From NCBI GenBank assembly GCA_026388715.1, contig JAPLJF010000005.1, forward strand, positions 1 to 32,871: a DNA stretch of 32,871 nt, read 5' to 3'. Below are positions 24,307 through 32,721 of the stretch, piece by piece (positions within the stretch are counted from its first letter, which is position 1; each line of letters opens with the position of its first letter). Under the pieces are notes generated by a model, which saw nothing but the letters and a program-made list of their open reading frames with translations, was not told the DNA's origin and searched no databases. The stretch comes from Deltaproteobacteria bacterium (GTDB lineage Bacteria; Desulfobacterota; Desulfobulbia; Desulfobulbales; Desulfocapsaceae). The translations under genes and the position numbers were made by a program.

Positions 24307-26883
24307 ATGACAGGCTCATTGTTCCAGCGGTTCAAGGGGATAGTCGGGGGCAAGCAAAACCGTGTTCCCGACCTCACAACGCGCTTCAAGGCGTTCCAGG
24401 CGATGCTCGACGGCAACAACCGCACCCTGGAGGCCATGACCGAGATGGGGGAAAAGCTCGGCGGCGACTACCTCTTTGACATCAATTACATCCAAAGCGC
24501 CTATGCGCGGCTATTAGCGGCGATCTCCGATTCGCTCAGCAATTTCACCCGGCTCACCGATAACCACTATCCCCAGCTCGTTGCAATTTTAGCCCGCATT
24601 GACGGCCAGGTCCAGCGGATGCTGGCCAGCGACGGGTCCGTTTCCAACCGCCTGGTGGTCATTTATCCGGAAATCACCTGGGACCTTGCCGCCGAGGTCG
24701 GCGGCAAGAATTACCACCTGGCCGAACTGGCCAACACCCTGCACCTCCGGGTGCCCGAGGCCTTTGCCATCACCACCGCCGCCTTTACTGCCTTTCTCCG
24801 CCACAACGGCCTGGAAGAGCGGCTGAACGGGCTGGGCCAGGCCGACAGCACCACCCTGGCCCAACTCCGTGGCGCCATTCTCGCCGGCGGCTTTCCAGAT
24901 GATTTCACGGCTGCGCTGAGCACCACCCTGGAAACGATGCGGTCCCGGCTCGGCAGAAACGGGACCCTGGCGGTCCGCAGCAGCGCCGAAGAGGAGGATG
25001 GTGAATTTTCCTTTGCCGGCCAGTTTGAGACAGTGCTCAATGTACCCTGCACCCTCGAGGCGGTGCAAGCCGCCTATAAAGAGGTGGTGGCCAGCCTTTT
25101 TCAGGCCGGCGCCACCAGCTATCAGCGGCAGCTTGGCTATGATCTGGGAAAATTAAAGATGGCAGTAGGCTGCGTGGCCATGGTTGAGGCGAAGGCCAGC
25201 GGCGTAATCTATACGGCGGCGGCAGGCAAAGACCGAAGCAAAATGGCAATCAGTGCCGCCTGGGGTCTGGGCAAGGGAGTGGTCGATGGCCTGACCGATG
25301 CCGATCTCTACACCGTTACCAAGGGAGACAAGCTCCAGCTCGTCGAGCGCCACATTGGCGGCAAGGCACAGATGGTGGTCAATTGCGGGGCAATCGGCAT
25401 CGAGACAAGAGAAACCCCGGCAGAGCTGCGAGATCTTGCCTGTCTCAGCGAAGCGGAGGTACTGGAGCTGGCCCGGCAGGCCCTGACCATTGAGGAACAC
25501 TTCAAGACGCCCCAGGATATCGAATGGGCCATGGACAAAGCCGGTCGTTATTACCTGCTCCAGGCCCGGGCCCTGCGGATGGACGATCCGGCGGAGGAGG
25601 AAGCCTTCCGCAACCAGGAACCAGCACCCACAGACTATCCGGTGCTGCTCCGCAACCAGGGGGTGGTAGTGCAGCGGGGCGCCGCAGCGGGCAAGGTCTT
25701 TATCCTCCACCATCTTAACGAGCTGGAGAAGATCCCCCAGGGCAGCGTGCTGGTGGCCAGCCACGACTCCCCCCATTTCGTGCAGGCCATCCCTTTCCTG
25801 CACGCTATCATCACCGATGTGGGCGTGCCCACCAGCCACATGGCCTCCATCTGCCGGGAGTTCAACCTCCCCACCGTGGTCAACACCGGCCAGGCCACCG
25901 CCCTGCTGACGCACGGACAGGAGATCACCCTGCAGGCCGGGGAGGGCAGTGAATTTGTCGTTTACGCCGGGATTGTCCAGAGTCTGCTCCAGAAAGAGCG
26001 GCAGACCGGGGCGAAACTCCGGGAGCTCTATGAGTTCCGGAGGCAAAAATACATCATGCGCCATATCGCGCCGCTCAATCTGATCAATCCCCTTGAGCAG
26101 GAGTTTTCCCCGGAGAAATGCAGGACCGTGCATGATCTCATCCGCTTCATGCACGAGAAGGCGGTGCAGGCCCTGGTTGCCTATGCCGAGGTACAAGGAC
26201 GCGGCCTGGCCAGGTTTTTCGGCGGCAAGACCGCCCTGCACCGGCTGACACTCCCCATCCCGGTTCAGCTTCTACTGATCGATCTTGGCGGCGGCTTACA
26301 GGAGACGGCAAGCAAAAAGGAGGTGGATTTCACGCAGGTCGGATCAGTGCCTTTACGGGCGGTGCTTGCCGGCATGCTCTTTCCCGGGGTCTGGCAGAAA
26401 GAGGGGGTGGCCCTGCAGGGCCGCGACCTGCTTTCCGGCATGATCAGAGCGGCAGACATCACCAACGGCGGGGATGGGCTGGCCGGGTACAACGTGGCCC
26501 TGGCCAGCAGGGAGTATATGAATATGAGCCTGCGCTTCGGCTACCACTTCAACATGCTGGACTCCTACTGCAGCGACAAGCCGCGCAACAACCACATCTA
26601 CTTCCGCTTCGTGGGCGGGGCCGCCGCCATTACCAATCGTTCCCGCCGCATTGCCCTCATGGCCCAGGTGCTGGCGGAACACGGTTTTGCCCTCAAGGCC
26701 AAGGGCGATCTTCTAATCGGTCGCCTCTCCGGCCTGAACCGTCAGGAGATCGAAGGGATCCTCGAACAGATGGGCCGGCTGATCGGCTATACCCGGCAGC
26801 TCGACGCCCGCCTTGATTCCGACGAGATGGTGAGCATCCTTGCCCGCCGATTCCTGGCCGGTGATTACCACCTCGAGCCCTGA
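24307..26883 (+). CDS. PEP-synthase-like protein, copy 4
   Basis: 858 residues, closest in motif wording to copy 1. N-terminal region: FKAFQAMLDGNNR and GGDYLFD. ATP-grasp domain: VGGKNYHL (131-138), LAVRSSAEEED (221-231), SFAGQ, a normal SAAWGLGKGVVDG loop, and QDIEWAMD with LLQARAL, where Ala replaces the usual Pro after the Arg. Phosphohistidine domain: IITDVGVPTSHMASICREF, predicted phospho-acceptor His511. C-terminal domain: CRTVHDLIRFMHEKA, LIDLGGG, REYMNMSLRFGYHFN, FRFVGG and YTRQLDARL. Of the four copies its ATP-binding motifs are the most canonical. AGGA lies about 11 nt before ATG 24307. It ends the ten-gene unit and converges with the phosphatase gene; no clear terminator is visible in the 96 nt between them. 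Confidence 0.85.
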   Translation: MTGSLFQRFKGIVGGKQNRVPDLTTRFKAFQAMLDGNNRTLEAMTEMGEKLGGDYLFDINYIQSAYARLLAAISDSLSNFTRLTDNHYPQLVAILARIDGQVQRMLASDGSVSNRLVVIYPEITWDLAAEVGGKNYHLAELANTLHLRVPEAFAITTAAFTAFLRHNGLEERLNGLGQADSTTLAQLRGAILAGGFPDDFTAALSTTLETMRSRLGRNGTLAVRSSAEEEDGEFSFAGQFETVLNVPCTLEAVQAAYKEVVASLFQAGATSYQRQLGYDLGKLKMAVGCVAMVEAKASGVIYTAAAGKDRSKMAISAAWGLGKGVVDGLTDADLYTVTKGDKLQLVERHIGGKAQMVVNCGAIGIETRETPAELRDLACLSEAEVLELARQALTIEEHFKTPQDIEWAMDKAGRYYLLQARALRMDDPAEEEAFRNQEPAPTDYPVLLRNQGVVVQRGAAAGKVFILHHLNELEKIPQGSVLVASHDSPHFVQAIPFLHAIITDVGVPTSHMASICREFNLPTVVNTGQATALLTHGQEITLQAGEGSEFVVYAGIVQSLLQKERQTGAKLRELYEFRRQKYIMRHIAPLNLINPLEQEFSPEKCRTVHDLIRFMHEKAVQALVAYAEVQGRGLARFFGGKTALHRLTLPIPVQLLLIDLGGGLQETASKKEVDFTQVGSVPLRAVLAGMLFPGVWQKEGVALQGRDLLSGMIRAADITNGGDGLAGYNVALASREYMNMSLRFGYHFNMLDSYCSDKPRNNHIYFRFVGGAAAITNRSRRIALMAQVLAEHGFALKAKGDLLIGRLSGLNRQEIEGILEQMGRLIGYTRQLDARLDSDEMVSILARRFLAGDYHLEP

Positions 26884-26979
26884 TTCTCCCTCTCACAATC
26901 AAAAAGAAAATACGGCCCCCCACAAGGGAATACCAGGATGCACGATCAGGCAGCAAGATCACTGGCAGGTGTAGACCAT

Positions 26980-27639
26980 TCAGGCCACATGATAAAAACG
27001 AAGGCTCGGCAGCTCCACGGCAGTCAACAGATTGCCATAGACGGCACCGGTGTCGATACCGATCTTGTTGGCGGTGACAAGCGGCGTAACAAAGGGGGTA
27101 TGACCGAAGATGATTCGCTTGCCGTAATCCCGTTCATCGGAGAGGAAAGGGTCCCGCACCTCGCAGAGATCAGAGATATCCTGCTCGCTGGGAGGTTGTC
27201 CAAAACGGAGACCGGCATGGACGAAGATGTACGCCTCGGTTTCCCAACAGGGTAAGAGAGAGGCAAGAAAGTCACGATGTTCTCTGGGCATGAAGGCAAG
27301 GGCTCCAAGCTGGGAAAGGTTTGCATCCCCGTAACTTTCCAGGGTTTTTTCCATGCCAAGTCGCCGCAGATAGGGGAGCAGGACCGCATCCTTGCTGCGA
27401 TGGTACTCAAGAAGCAGATATTCATGATTACCCATGAGGGCCTTCAGACGGACGCCCTCAGTGCGCAGGCGGCAGAGCTGGTCAAGCACCCCTTTGACAT
27501 CGGGGCCTCGATCCAGATAGTCACCCAGACAGACGAGGGTGTCACGGGCCGCATCAAAGGGCAGCCGCTCCAGCAGGAGCCTGAGTTTGTCTGCACAACC
27601 ATGGATATCGCCGATGACGAATATTTTCCCGTTCACCAT
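26980..27639 (-). CDS. PPP-family metallophosphatase (Ser/Thr phosphatase or Ap4A-hydrolase-like)
   Basis: 219 residues, soluble. Two-metal phosphoesterase motifs: GDIHGC (10-15), GDYLDRG (39-45), GNHE (70-73), then FVHAG and FGHTPF towards the end. The size and motif spacing fit bacterial PrpA-like protein phosphatases and symmetrical diadenosine-tetraphosphate hydrolases; sequence alone does not separate them. GAGGG lies about 11 nt before the ATG. It converges on PEP-like copy 4. It could reverse phosphorylation in that cluster, but the opposite strand makes a functional link only a guess. Confidence 0.9.
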   Translation of the reverse strand: MVNGKIFVIGDIHGCADKLRLLLERLPFDAARDTLVCLGDYLDRGPDVKGVLDQLCRLRTEGVRLKALMGNHEYLLLEYHRSKDAVLLPYLRRLGMEKTLESYGDANLSQLGALAFMPREHRDFLASLLPCWETEAYIFVHAGLRFGQPPSEQDISDLCEVRDPFLSDERDYGKRIIFGHTPFVTPLVTANKIGIDTGAVYGNLLTAVELPSLRFYHVA

Positions 27640-27743
27640 GAAACACTTGCCCTCGAGGTATGGATCAAACGACTGCTATCCAGATAACGACATTATTTTG
27701 TGGCAACGGTTTCTATTCCCAAGCGACTCAAAGTCGGCGCCGT

Positions 27744-28679
27744 TCACCCATTCACCACCCTGAGCCCTTCAAGCTTCCACGCCTCAGTGCCAACCGGTCT
27801 CGCCCAGGTCCACTCTTCGGCAAACTTGACCGGATCCGTCATGCTGCCTGACACCAGGGCGCCGCTGCGCTCATCCACGGTGTAATCAAGGAGATTGGCG
27901 GTAAAGAGCACGGTAACAAAATCCTCCCCATTCTCTTTACCTGCAGACACGATCTCCACCTTGCGAATAGAGATGCTCTCCAGTTTATTGATATGCCCAA
28001 GCTGTCGCATCTCGGCAAATTGACGCTCATACTCACCGGCAAGCTGATCTCCCAGCAGATGGCGGTAAGAGGCGATATCACGCCGCATCCAGCCGGCCTG
28101 CACCTTGAAAAAGACATCGGAGGCCACCTCGACGAAATTGTTCGCATCAAAAGAAGGATCTGTCTGGCGGATCATCGCCAGTCCCTCCTCAAGGGATCCC
28201 GGCAAAGCGCCGGGTGGCGGTGGTGGAACACTCCCGTCCAGTCCCCCTGGCTGATTACCGGAAAAAAATGATCCCAGAGATGTGGGTGGCTGATACCCCT
28301 GACCCGGCCCAGAGGTAGTGGGCTTGATAAAACGTTTATAGACAAAATAACCAATCCCGCCCAGCAGAAGCAGGGGGAGAATCCCCATGCCACTGCCGCC
28401 GCCCGCGCCGAACATACTGCCAAAAAGCATGCCGCCCAGGGCGCCACCCAGCAGGCCGCCTGCCAGGCCGCTGCCAAATCCGGATCTATTAGGGGTCGAA
28501 CTGCCGGGAGACGACTGATTCGTGGCCGGCGGCCTCGAAGTCGGCGTGCTGCGGCTGAAAGAGCGGCCGCCTGAACTGGAACGGGCATCGGCAAAATCGG
28601 CGCTCATTCCCGCCTCAATAAACATCAATGCGATCAACACCAGGAAAAAAGGGGTCAACCGGGTGAAAAAAGAAAACAT
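27744..28679 (-). CDS. Tim44-domain membrane protein
   Basis: 311 residues. A hydrophobic N-terminal segment (7-25) could be a signal peptide or an anchor. It is followed by a Ser/Pro-rich stretch and a Gly-rich hydrophobic region (66-98), and a second membrane segment at about 99-116 with KRF after it. A Pro-rich linker leads to a C-terminal Tim44-like domain (about 165-309) with FFKVQAGWMRRD, the Asp-Phe-Val-Thr-Val strand and EEWTWAR. Bacterial Tim44-like proteins are thought to handle lipids or membrane proteins; the exact role is unknown. GGAG lies 8 nt before the ATG. It precedes the phosphatase gene on the same strand, with about 104 nt between. Confidence 0.85.
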   Translation of the reverse strand: MFSFFTRLTPFFLVLIALMFIEAGMSADFADARSSSGGRSFSRSTPTSRPPATNQSSPGSSTPNRSGFGSGLAGGLLGGALGGMLFGSMFGAGGGSGMGILPLLLLGGIGYFVYKRFIKPTTSGPGQGYQPPTSLGSFFSGNQPGGLDGSVPPPPPGALPGSLEEGLAMIRQTDPSFDANNFVEVASDVFFKVQAGWMRRDIASYRHLLGDQLAGEYERQFAEMRQLGHINKLESISIRKVEIVSAGKENGEDFVTVLFTANLLDYTVDERSGALVSGSMTDPVKFAEEWTWARPVGTEAWKLEGLRVVNG

Positions 28680-28707
28680 AAGGACTCTCCATCAGATAAA
28701 AGATTTT

Positions 28708-28738
28708 TTGAACTTCTTTTCTTATTGTATGGTATAAA
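28708..28738 (+). promoter_or_regulatory. candidate promoter with extended -10 for the radical SAM gene
   Basis: TATAAA (28733-28738) is preceded by TGG, giving an extended -10. TTGAAC (28708-28713) is a possible -35, though its 19-nt spacing is long. It lies in the AT-rich gap between divergent genes. Confidence 0.4.
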
Positions 28739-28744
28739 TTACTG

Positions 28745-28791
28745 CTCTGGTTCGCATCAGGTATTCGTTACTTTAGCAAGCCGAACCAGGG
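28745..28791 (+). other. stem-loop in the leader of the radical SAM gene
   Basis: CTCTGGTTCG (28745-28754) pairs with CGAACCAGGG (28782-28791) over 10 bp with one G-U pair, closing a 27-nt loop. It lies between the candidate promoter and the start codon, so it would be in the mRNA leader. It matches no riboswitch I recognise and has no T tract. Confidence 0.4.
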
Positions 28792-28849
28792 TTGTCATCT
28801 CTTTTCGGCGCCCGAAAACTTCAGGAAACATTCAATCCCGACCGCAGCC

Positions 28850-30403
28850 ATGCTCCTCATCTATCCTCCCCTGGCCAAACCCTGTGAAGCCCCGGCCGGC
28901 ATTGCCAAACTGGCCGGCGCCCTGCGTGGCCATGGCCTGACAAGCTGTTCCCTGCTCGACGCCAACCTTGAGGGGCAGCTCTCTCTCCTTGGCCGGCAAC
29001 CACCGGCTGATGACACCTGGACCAGACGCGCCTGCCGGACCATAGAGACAAACCTGCACCGGATGCGTTCCCCTGAGATCTACACCAACCCAGCCCGCTA
29101 TCAACGGGCCGTGGCCGATATCAATCGCGTGCTGGAGCAGGTGGGACTGGCACAACATCTTGGCCTGAGTCTCGCCAATTATCAGGACCCCACTGTTTCA
29201 CCGCTCAAAAGCGCTGACCTGCTGCGCTGTGCCGAAGATCCTGAACACAATATCTTTTTCCCCTGGTTTGCCGAGCGGTTGACCCGGATCCTGGAGGACA
29301 CCAATCCCAAGATGGTGGGCCTGTCCCTCAATTACCTGAGCCAGGCCCCCACCACCTTTGCCATGATCGGCTTTCTCAAAAGGATCGCACCGGGACTGCC
29401 CATCGTCGCCGGTGGCGGCCTCATCACCTCCTGGCTGCGCAACCCGGCCTGGAACAATCCCTTTGCCCGGCTCATCGACCACCTGGTGGCAGGTCCCGGT
29501 GAAGAGCCGCTGCTGGAACTCCTGGGGCTCCCGAACAACGGCCGGCACCACCCGCCCGACTTCCAGGATCTCCCCCACAACGAATATCTGGCGCCGGGCT
29601 TCATCCTGCCCTACGCCGCCTCATCCGGCTGCTACTGGAACCGGTGCTCGTTCTGCCCGGAAAAGGCCGAGGAGAACCCCTATCATTCCCTGTCTGCGGA
29701 CAGGGTCATGGATGATCTGGCTGCCCTGTGCCAAAAAACACAGCCTGCCATCATCCATTTTCTCGATAATGCCATTGCCCCGGCCCTGATGCACCGGCTG
29801 ATCGAAACGCCGCCCGCCGCTCCCTGGTATGGGTTTGCCAGGGTCAGCCCCCTGCTCACTGACCCGGAATTCTGCTGCAGGCTGCGCCTCTCCGGCTGCC
29901 TGATGCTCAAACTGGGCATCGAATCCGGCGACCAGTCCGTGCTGGATGCCATGGACAAGGGGATTGATCTGCAGATGGTGGCCCAGACCCTGAACGCGCT
30001 TGAACAGGCAGGCATAGCCACCTATGTCTATCTCCTCTTCGGCACACCGACCGAAGGGCTGCCCCAGGCCCGGAAGACCCTGGATTTTGTGGTGACCCAC
30101 CAGAGCGCCATCACCTTTCTCAATCTGGCCGTCTTTAATATGCCGGTATGCAGCCCTGAGGCCCATGATCTGCATACACAAGATTTCTATGAAGGCGATC
30201 TGTCCCTGTACAGCGACTTTGTGCACCCGCAGGGCTGGGGACGCAAGGAGATCCGCACCTTTCTGGACAAGGAGTTCAAGCGCCATCCGGCCATTGTCCC
30301 CATCCTCCAGCGGGATCCCCCCATCTTTACCTCAAATCACGCGCCATTTTTTGCTTTGAATAAATTTCAAAAAACCAATGAACAGGAAAGAAAAAATGAA
30401 TAA
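28850..30403 (+). CDS. radical SAM protein with B12-binding-like N-terminal domain
   Basis: 517 residues. The N-terminal part begins LLIYPPLAKP and has the strand pattern of the cobalamin-binding-type domain of this superfamily (VGLSLNYLSQAP, IVAGGG), but no DxHxxG motif, so it may not bind B12. The 4Fe-4S site is Cys261, Cys266 and Cys269 in SSGCYWNRCSFCPEK, a CX4CX2C spacing rather than the usual CX3CX2C. A radical SAM barrel follows (LKLGIESGDQSVLDAMDKGI, YLLFGTPTEG). The reaction is unknown. No good ribosome-binding site precedes ATG 28850, but starting there gives the normal beginning of the family. It overlaps the flavoprotein gene by 8 nt. Confidence 0.87.
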   Translation: MLLIYPPLAKPCEAPAGIAKLAGALRGHGLTSCSLLDANLEGQLSLLGRQPPADDTWTRRACRTIETNLHRMRSPEIYTNPARYQRAVADINRVLEQVGLAQHLGLSLANYQDPTVSPLKSADLLRCAEDPEHNIFFPWFAERLTRILEDTNPKMVGLSLNYLSQAPTTFAMIGFLKRIAPGLPIVAGGGLITSWLRNPAWNNPFARLIDHLVAGPGEEPLLELLGLPNNGRHHPPDFQDLPHNEYLAPGFILPYAASSGCYWNRCSFCPEKAEENPYHSLSADRVMDDLAALCQKTQPAIIHFLDNAIAPALMHRLIETPPAAPWYGFARVSPLLTDPEFCCRLRLSGCLMLKLGIESGDQSVLDAMDKGIDLQMVAQTLNALEQAGIATYVYLLFGTPTEGLPQARKTLDFVVTHQSAITFLNLAVFNMPVCSPEAHDLHTQDFYEGDLSLYSDFVHPQGWGRKEIRTFLDKEFKRHPAIVPILQRDPPIFTSNHAPFFALNKFQKTNEQERKNE

Positions 30404-31649
30404 ACGAAAAGTCATAGTAATTGGCGGCGGCGCCGCAGGCCTGATGGCAGCGGGACAAGCGGCCGCAGCCGGAGCTGATGTCCTCATCCTTGAGAAGATG
30501 AAACGTCCCGGCCGCAAGATCTGCATCACCGGCAAGGGCCGCTGCAATATCACCAACATCGCCGAGACCAAAGAGTTCATCGACCACTTTGGCAAGAATG
30601 GCCGCTTCCTGCGCCAGGCCTTCTCCCGCTTTTTTGCCCCGGAGCTGATGGCCTTTTTCGAGCAGCAAGGGCTGGAGCTGGTAAGCGAGAGAGGTGGACG
30701 GGTCTTCCCGGCCAGCGGCAAGGCCCCGGACGTGGTCAAGGTCTTGCAGCAGTGGCTGCAGAAATGTGGCGTCCAGATCAAAACTGAGGCGCGGGTTGAG
30801 CTCCTGCTGACCGCCAATGGCCAGGTCAGCGGCGTGCTGTGCGATAATGAGGCCCTGGGCTGCGATGCTGTCATCCTCGCTACCGGCGGCGCCTCCTATG
30901 CGGCCACCGGCTCAACAGGGGATGGCTATCGCCTGGCGGCAGCGGTCGGGCACACCATCGTTCCCATCAGGCCGGCGCTGGTGCCCTTGGAAGTCGCAGG
31001 CGACCTGACCGCGCCAATGGACGGTCTTGACCTGCGCAATATCAATGTGCGTCTGATTACCAATGGCAAGCGAGGCCGACAGGCCTTTGGCGAGATGAGT
31101 TTTACCAAATTCGGGGTCACCGGGCCGGTGATCCTCACCCTGAGCGGCGAGGTGGTGGACGGCCTGCGCCGGGGAGACAGCATGGTCCTTTCCATCGACC
31201 TGAAACCGGCACTCGATGAGCAGAAACTGGACGCCCGGCTGCTCCGTGATCTGGAGAGCCGCAGCAAAGAGAAGATAAGCAGCGTCCTGCGCGGCCTGCT
31301 CCCCCGCGAGATGATCCCGGCCTGCCTCAAACTCACAGACATCCCTGAAGATCGTCTGGGTGGTCAGGTCACAGCCACGGAGCGCAAACGGCTGAAGAGC
31401 TGGCTCAAGGATTTCCGCCTTACGATCAGCGGCCATCGCCCCTTTCCCGAGGCCATCATTACTGCGGGCGGGGTGGATCTGCAGGAGGTGGATCCCCGAA
31501 CCATGGAGTCTCGCAAGGCCCGTAGACTCTACCTGGCAGGAGAGGTCCTTGACATCCAGGGCGATACCGGCGGCTACAACCTGCAGGCCGCCTTTTCAAC
31601 GGGCTGGCTGGCAGGCCATGCAGCCGCCCTTGGGCCGGATAAAAAATAA
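30396..31649 (+). CDS. BaiN/HI0933-family FAD-dependent oxidoreductase
   Basis: 417 residues. An N-terminal Rossmann FAD motif (VIVIGGGAAGLMAAG) is followed by the family signature ITGKGRCNITN. Then come GGASYAATGSTGDGY and the C-terminal FAD motif LAGEVLDIQGDTGGYNLQ. Members are soluble flavoproteins, often annotated as aminoacetone-type oxidoreductases; only a few have a known reaction, such as BaiN in bile-acid reduction. ATG 30396 has AGGAAAG 6 nt upstream and is preferred over the in-frame ATG at 30378, which has none. The 8-nt overlap with the radical SAM gene indicates a two-gene operon, though no shared pathway is evident. Confidence 0.93.
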   Translation: MNKRKVIVIGGGAAGLMAAGQAAAAGADVLILEKMKRPGRKICITGKGRCNITNIAETKEFIDHFGKNGRFLRQAFSRFFAPELMAFFEQQGLELVSERGGRVFPASGKAPDVVKVLQQWLQKCGVQIKTEARVELLLTANGQVSGVLCDNEALGCDAVILATGGASYAATGSTGDGYRLAAAVGHTIVPIRPALVPLEVAGDLTAPMDGLDLRNINVRLITNGKRGRQAFGEMSFTKFGVTGPVILTLSGEVVDGLRRGDSMVLSIDLKPALDEQKLDARLLRDLESRSKEKISSVLRGLLPREMIPACLKLTDIPEDRLGGQVTATERKRLKSWLKDFRLTISGHRPFPEAIITAGGVDLQEVDPRTMESRKARRLYLAGEVLDIQGDTGGYNLQAAFSTGWLAGHAAALGPDKK

Positions 31650-31706
31650 CTACCTCCAAAAAGGCCATCCTTGATTTGTTGATTAACTTTTTTGTTACAC
31701 TCTATA

Positions 31707-31865
31707 AGAGCTTGTCCGTAAATAAGCTTTTCAGGGATCGCGCCGGATTTTGAGACGAATTTGGCCGAGACGATTGAGTAAAACCGCAGCCGTAGCAGCG
31801 CTACGGCGAGGATTTTGCGATTGAGGAGCGGTCAAAGACGGCCAAAAGCCGGATGCGAGCTATTA
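31707..31865. repeat. nested palindromic intergenic element
   Basis: A core hairpin GCCGTAGC-AGC-GCTACGGC (31789-31807) is nested within AAAACC/GGATTTT and an outer pair TTTGGCCG (31760-31767) with CGGCCAAA (31839-31846). CGATTGAG occurs on both sides as a direct repeat. It separates convergent genes and codes for nothing. The nested symmetry suggests a dispersed repeat (MITE- or REP-like) that could also end transcripts from both sides. I see no second copy in this window. Confidence 0.55.
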
Positions 31866-31879
31866 TCACCTTGATCTGA

Positions 31880-32548
31880 TTAAAAATTCACCCGTGCACC
31901 CAACAGGAAGTTGTGACTGGAGAACTCAAAATCAGTCTTACCAGCAAAATCATCAAATGATGGATCAGAGGCGCCGACATAACGATAGGAAAGGTCAATG
32001 GCCACGGTCTTGTTGATGACATAAGAAACGCCTGCCATCACCTGATAGGCAAAAACGCCATCATCATTATTGTAGGGATAATTGTCCCATGGGCCACTCT
32101 TCACGTCATTGAGCTTAATAATGGCATAGCCAATACCTGCACCCAGATATGGCACAAAAGGGCTTTTATTTTTGAAATCGTAATAACCATTGGCGAAAAA
32201 AGAAGTCGATGTCATATCCCCATCAGCAAATGACCCTGTTCCCCTAGAGTAATTGCCGAACCTGTCGGTTTCCTGCCAGTCTGTTTTATCAAAATTATTC
32301 TTCTGATATCCAATTTCAGCTTCAGCCCTGAAGTTATCAAAATCGTAACCAAAAGCGGCATTGATTGCCATCCCCGTATTGAATGAAATATCATCAGCCC
32401 ATGTTCCCCAATAATCATTTCCACTTAACGTTAATGTGGGAGGCACGGATAGTCCCAATTTACCACTGACATACATTCCGGCAGCGGATGCAGACGTCGC
32501 GGAAAGAGCGATAACACAACATGACAAAACAAACGCAGACTTCTTCAT
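31880..32548 (-). CDS. outer-membrane beta-barrel protein
   Basis: 222 residues. A signal peptide ends near residue 22 (SATSASA before AGMYVSGKLG). The mature part alternates polar and aromatic residues in about eight strands, with turns rich in Asp/Asn/Gly (FRAEAEIGYQ, TSFFANGYYDF, VPYLGAGIGYAII, VAIDLSYRYVG, HNFLLGARVNF). The chain ends in Phe, the usual signal for outer-membrane assembly. Size and pattern fit the OmpA/OmpX/Opa-type small-barrel family; no peptidoglycan-binding domain is present. AAGGAG lies 6 nt before the ATG. The gene stands alone. Confidence 0.88.
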   Translation of the reverse strand: MKKSAFVLSCCVIALSATSASAAGMYVSGKLGLSVPPTLTLSGNDYWGTWADDISFNTGMAINAAFGYDFDNFRAEAEIGYQKNNFDKTDWQETDRFGNYSRGTGSFADGDMTSTSFFANGYYDFKNKSPFVPYLGAGIGYAIIKLNDVKSGPWDNYPYNNDDGVFAYQVMAGVSYVINKTVAIDLSYRYVGASDPSFDDFAGKTDFEFSSHNFLLGARVNF

Positions 32549-32605
32549 TGCATTCTCCTTCTTATGTTGAATTTTATCAAAAAAACAACTTAACTCCTTA
32601 TAAAG

Positions 32606-32633
32606 GATATACCGATATTGTTGATTTAATCAA
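32606..32633 (-). promoter_or_regulatory. candidate promoter of the beta-barrel gene
   Basis: On the minus strand TTGATT (32628-32633) and TATATC (32606-32611) are separated by 16 nt, each matching four of six consensus bases, about 60 nt before the start codon. Confidence 0.3.
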
Positions 32634-32721
32634 TAAAAAAATATGGCTCTGCCCTATTTTCAGTTGAGTGATTATCTTCTTAACAAGACCAAGAAACCAA
32701 GCAAATAAAGGAGGTTTCGTT

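Noticed and set aside
9964..26883. Annotating the four large proteins as ordinary phosphoenolpyruvate synthase (ppsA)
   Set aside because: The ATP-grasp and phosphohistidine domains match, but the PEP/pyruvate-binding barrel needed for that reaction is absent in all four.
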